Below are positions 61,566 to 64,000 of a stretch of DNA of 64,000 bases, piece by piece. The stretch covers positions 33,756,066 to 33,820,065 of the forward strand of contig CM036765.1 in assembly GCA_020796225.1 (NCBI GenBank). Reading direction: 5' to 3'. Each line of letters opens with the position of its first letter. The first letter of the stretch is position 1. The position numbers and the translations under genes were made by a program. The DNA is from Arion vulgaris. Its lineage: Eukaryota > Mollusca > Gastropoda > Stylommatophora > Arionidae. The notes beneath the pieces are model-generated. The model did no database searches. It was given only the letters and a program-made list of their open reading frames with translations, and was not told where the DNA came from.

Positions 61566-62559
61566 CTGCATAATATGATCATATCTATGAGATGTAGTGG
61601 TCAGTCACTGGCTGTTCTATATCTATATTCTTTCTACAACAAACATATAGTGCATCATACAACATAAATCAGTAGTGCACTACAGTGAGAATATGACATG
61701 CCTTTTTGTATTTCTTTCAAGCTGTTCGGAACAATAGTTGTGTCCCCTCTGGTCATCATTCTGCAAAGAGTTCCCTTGATCTTCTCTGTTAGTTCTTTTT
61801 TGGATTGTAGATGAAGCTTTTTCTTGTTCATTCCGAGCACATGCTCAATTTAATATCATTGTTTTATTTTTTGTGGTTGAGACATATTGTTGTTTGGTGT
61901 CCTCTTATTTGCTTGCCTGTGAACACTTTCTAGCCAGCAATTAAGAGTTGTCTCAAGTATTTATTTTCAAATACACTAAATTTATTCTCTAATATCTTTA
62001 TTTTCAAACATTCGCTTCCATATGTCATGACAGATTGTACAACTCAAGTTAAAAACCTGAAATTAATAAATCTGCTCAGTGTTTTTGCTTTTTGAATATT
62101 TGTTAGTTGGGTAAAAGCACCAAAAACTAAGGCAGTTTCAGTAGAAATGAATTTTTGCTGTATTACCATCTTGTGTTATTTTTTGTGTCAGTCAATAAAT
62201 GTTCTGTCTAAATCTTTAGTGCATAGGTCACAATGTCTTCTTCTGCACATCTCTGCCTACTTTCTACATCCCTTGGTTCTTAAAAAGAGTTGTTCCTCTT
62301 CCTATGTTCCCTGCTAGTGTCTGACTATCTACACTCTGTACATATACCTTACTTCACCGTATGAATATTTTATGTTGCCTGATGTTTTTTTTCTCTTGAC
62401 TCAGTGTCCAATATCTATAATTCAAATTTTTATAGCATTCAATTATTATGATCTTCTTAAGCATAATCATCTCCTCAAAACATGATAAATTTATAGAAAA
62501 TGCCCTACATGATAACTTTATCAGTAATTAATTTGTATACTGTATATCCTCCCACCTCA

Positions 62560-63055
62560 TCGTTCTGAAAATGAGAAGCATTATCTGCAACAAGTCCTTG
62601 TCAATCCCGATCAGACTGTGAGTTATTCAGTGCTACATAGAACCAATACTGACATACGGATGCGAGTCATGGACAATAAACACACAGATCGAAAAATCTC
62701 TGAGGGCCACAGAAATGTGGTTTTACAGAAGAATGATAAGAATTCCATGGACTGTTAAAATCACTAATGTTGAGGTGTTGAATGAGATCAAGACACAGTG
62801 AAAGCTTATCAATATAAGAAAGAAGCAGTCATCATTTTTCGGACATGTAATGAGGAGGGGAGGTTTCGAACACATTGTGACAACCGGTAAAATTGTGGGT
62901 AGAGAGACAGAGGAAGACAGAGAGAAAATTTTGGATAGCCTGACTTCATGGCACAGTAGAGCGTCAACATCCGAGTTGATAGCAAACACCAACGACAAAG
63001 ATTTGCGGAGATCCATGATCGCCTACGCCAGCCAGCACGGCACCTGATGATGATA
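62560..63055 (+). mobile_element. LINE C-terminal remnant, family 9 (copy 2)
   Basis: Encodes YIEPILTYGCESWTINTQIE, SLRATEMWFYRRMIRIPW, a stop, then FFGHVMRRGGFEHIV, LDSLTSWHSR and SMIAYASQHGT before tgatgatgat. This is the post-palm and C-terminal region of an RTE-like non-LTR retrotransposon. One stop is visible; the 5' half is missing. Confidence 0.93.
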
Positions 63056-63469
63056 TCCCACCTGTTAAACTCATAACACAGACATTATTGTCTTAATAAG
63101 ATAAGATCATTAGCACTAAAAAGACTTGTCAATTTTTTATCTGCAGTATTGTTTGCAGGTGGAGCAATATGTTGAGTCTACCTGTTTCAGCAAACTATTC
63201 TTGAAATTATAATATAGATTAACTTACAAGTTCTAGCAGGTATTACTACAGTGAAGGTAAACAAACTACAGCACAGCTTTTCTTGTTATCTCTCTACTGG
63301 ATCTAACACAAGAGTTTCTGTTTGAATTCTTTAACAGACTGTCATAGTCATTCTCATCCTTCATTTCTTGCCCCAATAGGAGCATGGAGGTCACGCCCTT
63401 GTAGTTTTTCAGATTTCATTAGCCAAAAGAAATTATGTGTTTCTACAAAGGTGATTTCTCCAGGCATGT

Positions 63470-63640
63470 CAAGACATGTGAGACGGATTAGCGTAACGCG
63501 TAAGCTTTCAAGTATCGACTCAGACTCTAGAGGTTTGTGGGTTCAATCCAACACTCTACATCCTACACAAGAGGAAAGGAATGGGCCTTCCCACCTCCTG
63601 CACACCAGGACCTAGAAATGTGAAATGAAAGGCACTTCAT
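63470..63640 (+). repeat. tRNA-derived SINE, family E
   Basis: Head with gacggattagcgtaacgcgt and tttgtgggttcaatccaac, a good box B (ggttcaatcc). The body of about 90 bp includes gggccttcccacctcctgca. The anticodon arm does not pair well, so it is a SINE, not a tRNA gene. Confidence 0.7.
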
Positions 63641-64000
63641 ATATATATACTAGACTTGAGATATATATATAGTTAGTTAGTTTATTCCTTTCGAGCCAAA
63701 GGCACATAGGGCAGAGGTTTTAGATCTCCATGTGATACGGTTCTTATATATATATATATATGTGACGAGGCATAAACTCATTGTGCAAGCTTCTAAGACA
63801 ACTTTCTATAACATGCTCGCTAGAGTCAGTTGGACCATTTTTCATTCCATGTCTTTCTGGGATTCACATGGAGAATCTGTCATAAAAAATTAAGTGAGCA
63901 TGTAACAAATGTCCCAAACAAAATGTTTTTGTACAGCAAGCTATGGAAACGACTAAAAAAAAGTCATGAAATGAATAAAAAGTGACTAACTTCAACTCTA

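Larger units (their letters stand above)
61566..64000. other. Upstream intron of Itpr
   Basis: No exon upstream of A is found; the next is outside the window. Contains minus LINE-like sequence (61,850-62,110), the family 9 LINE (62,560-63,055), a tRNA-SINE (63,470-63,640) and short (AT)n tracts (63,640-63,670; 63,745-63,762). Confidence 0.65.

Overview
The window is AT-rich animal nuclear DNA. It contains the middle of one large intron-rich gene on the minus strand, set in introns full of degraded retrotransposons, tRNA-derived SINEs, small DNA transposons and minisatellites. The gene is an inositol 1,4,5-trisphosphate receptor (IP3R/ITPR), the ligand-gated calcium-release channel of the endoplasmic reticulum. 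I recognised it from a nearly unbroken colinear match, exon by exon, to the vertebrate receptor as I know it. The sequence does not name a species. The single invertebrate-style IP3R, the intron size and the many tRNA-SINE and LINE remnants suggest a lophotrochozoan, perhaps a mollusc; this is inference only.

Twenty-six coding exons can be placed from 61,565 (N-terminal side) down to 3,799 (C-terminal side). I call them A to Y, plus an alternative exon F'. Splice phases agree at every junction, giving about 3.56 kb of coding sequence (about 1,187 codons). By recalled alignment this is roughly residues 740-1,950 of a receptor of about 2,700 residues. That region is the cytosolic armadillo/RIH regulatory part between the IP3-binding core (upstream, beyond 64,000) and the channel domain (downstream, before position 1). 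Two RRES motifs fall where the two vertebrate PKA sites lie. A 48-bp microexon sits at the position of the vertebrate SII splice region.

The most interesting feature is a pair of homologous exons, F (44,007-44,103) and F' (41,530-41,644). They have the same phase and encode two versions of the same RLD(F/Y)R-containing helix. Using both or neither shifts the frame into a nearby stop, so the gene appears built for mutually exclusive splicing. A near-perfect 77-bp palindrome beside an (AT)n tract lies 34 bp past the donor of exon E, just upstream of this choice.

Layout by region: 1-3,798, downstream intron with a purine minisatellite and LINE ends; 3,799-6,507, exons Y, X, W, V; 6,508-16,270, SINEs, a 13-residue in-frame minisatellite, a 400-bp foldback and microexon U; 16,271-17,135, exons T and S; 17,136-25,963, a 8.8-kb intron with an RT-bearing LINE remnant, a nested piggyBac-like MITE and a LINE RNase H remnant; 25,964-35,291, the dense exon block R to H; 35,292-46,140, exons G, F', F, E with a 53-bp x 12 minisatellite; 46,141-51,471, exons D and C with LINE/SINE copies; 51,472-60,442, a 9-kb intron; 60,443-61,565, exons B and A; 61,566-64,000, upstream intron with LINE and SINE remnants. 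No second protein-coding host gene, rRNA, intact tRNA gene or intact transposon was found.
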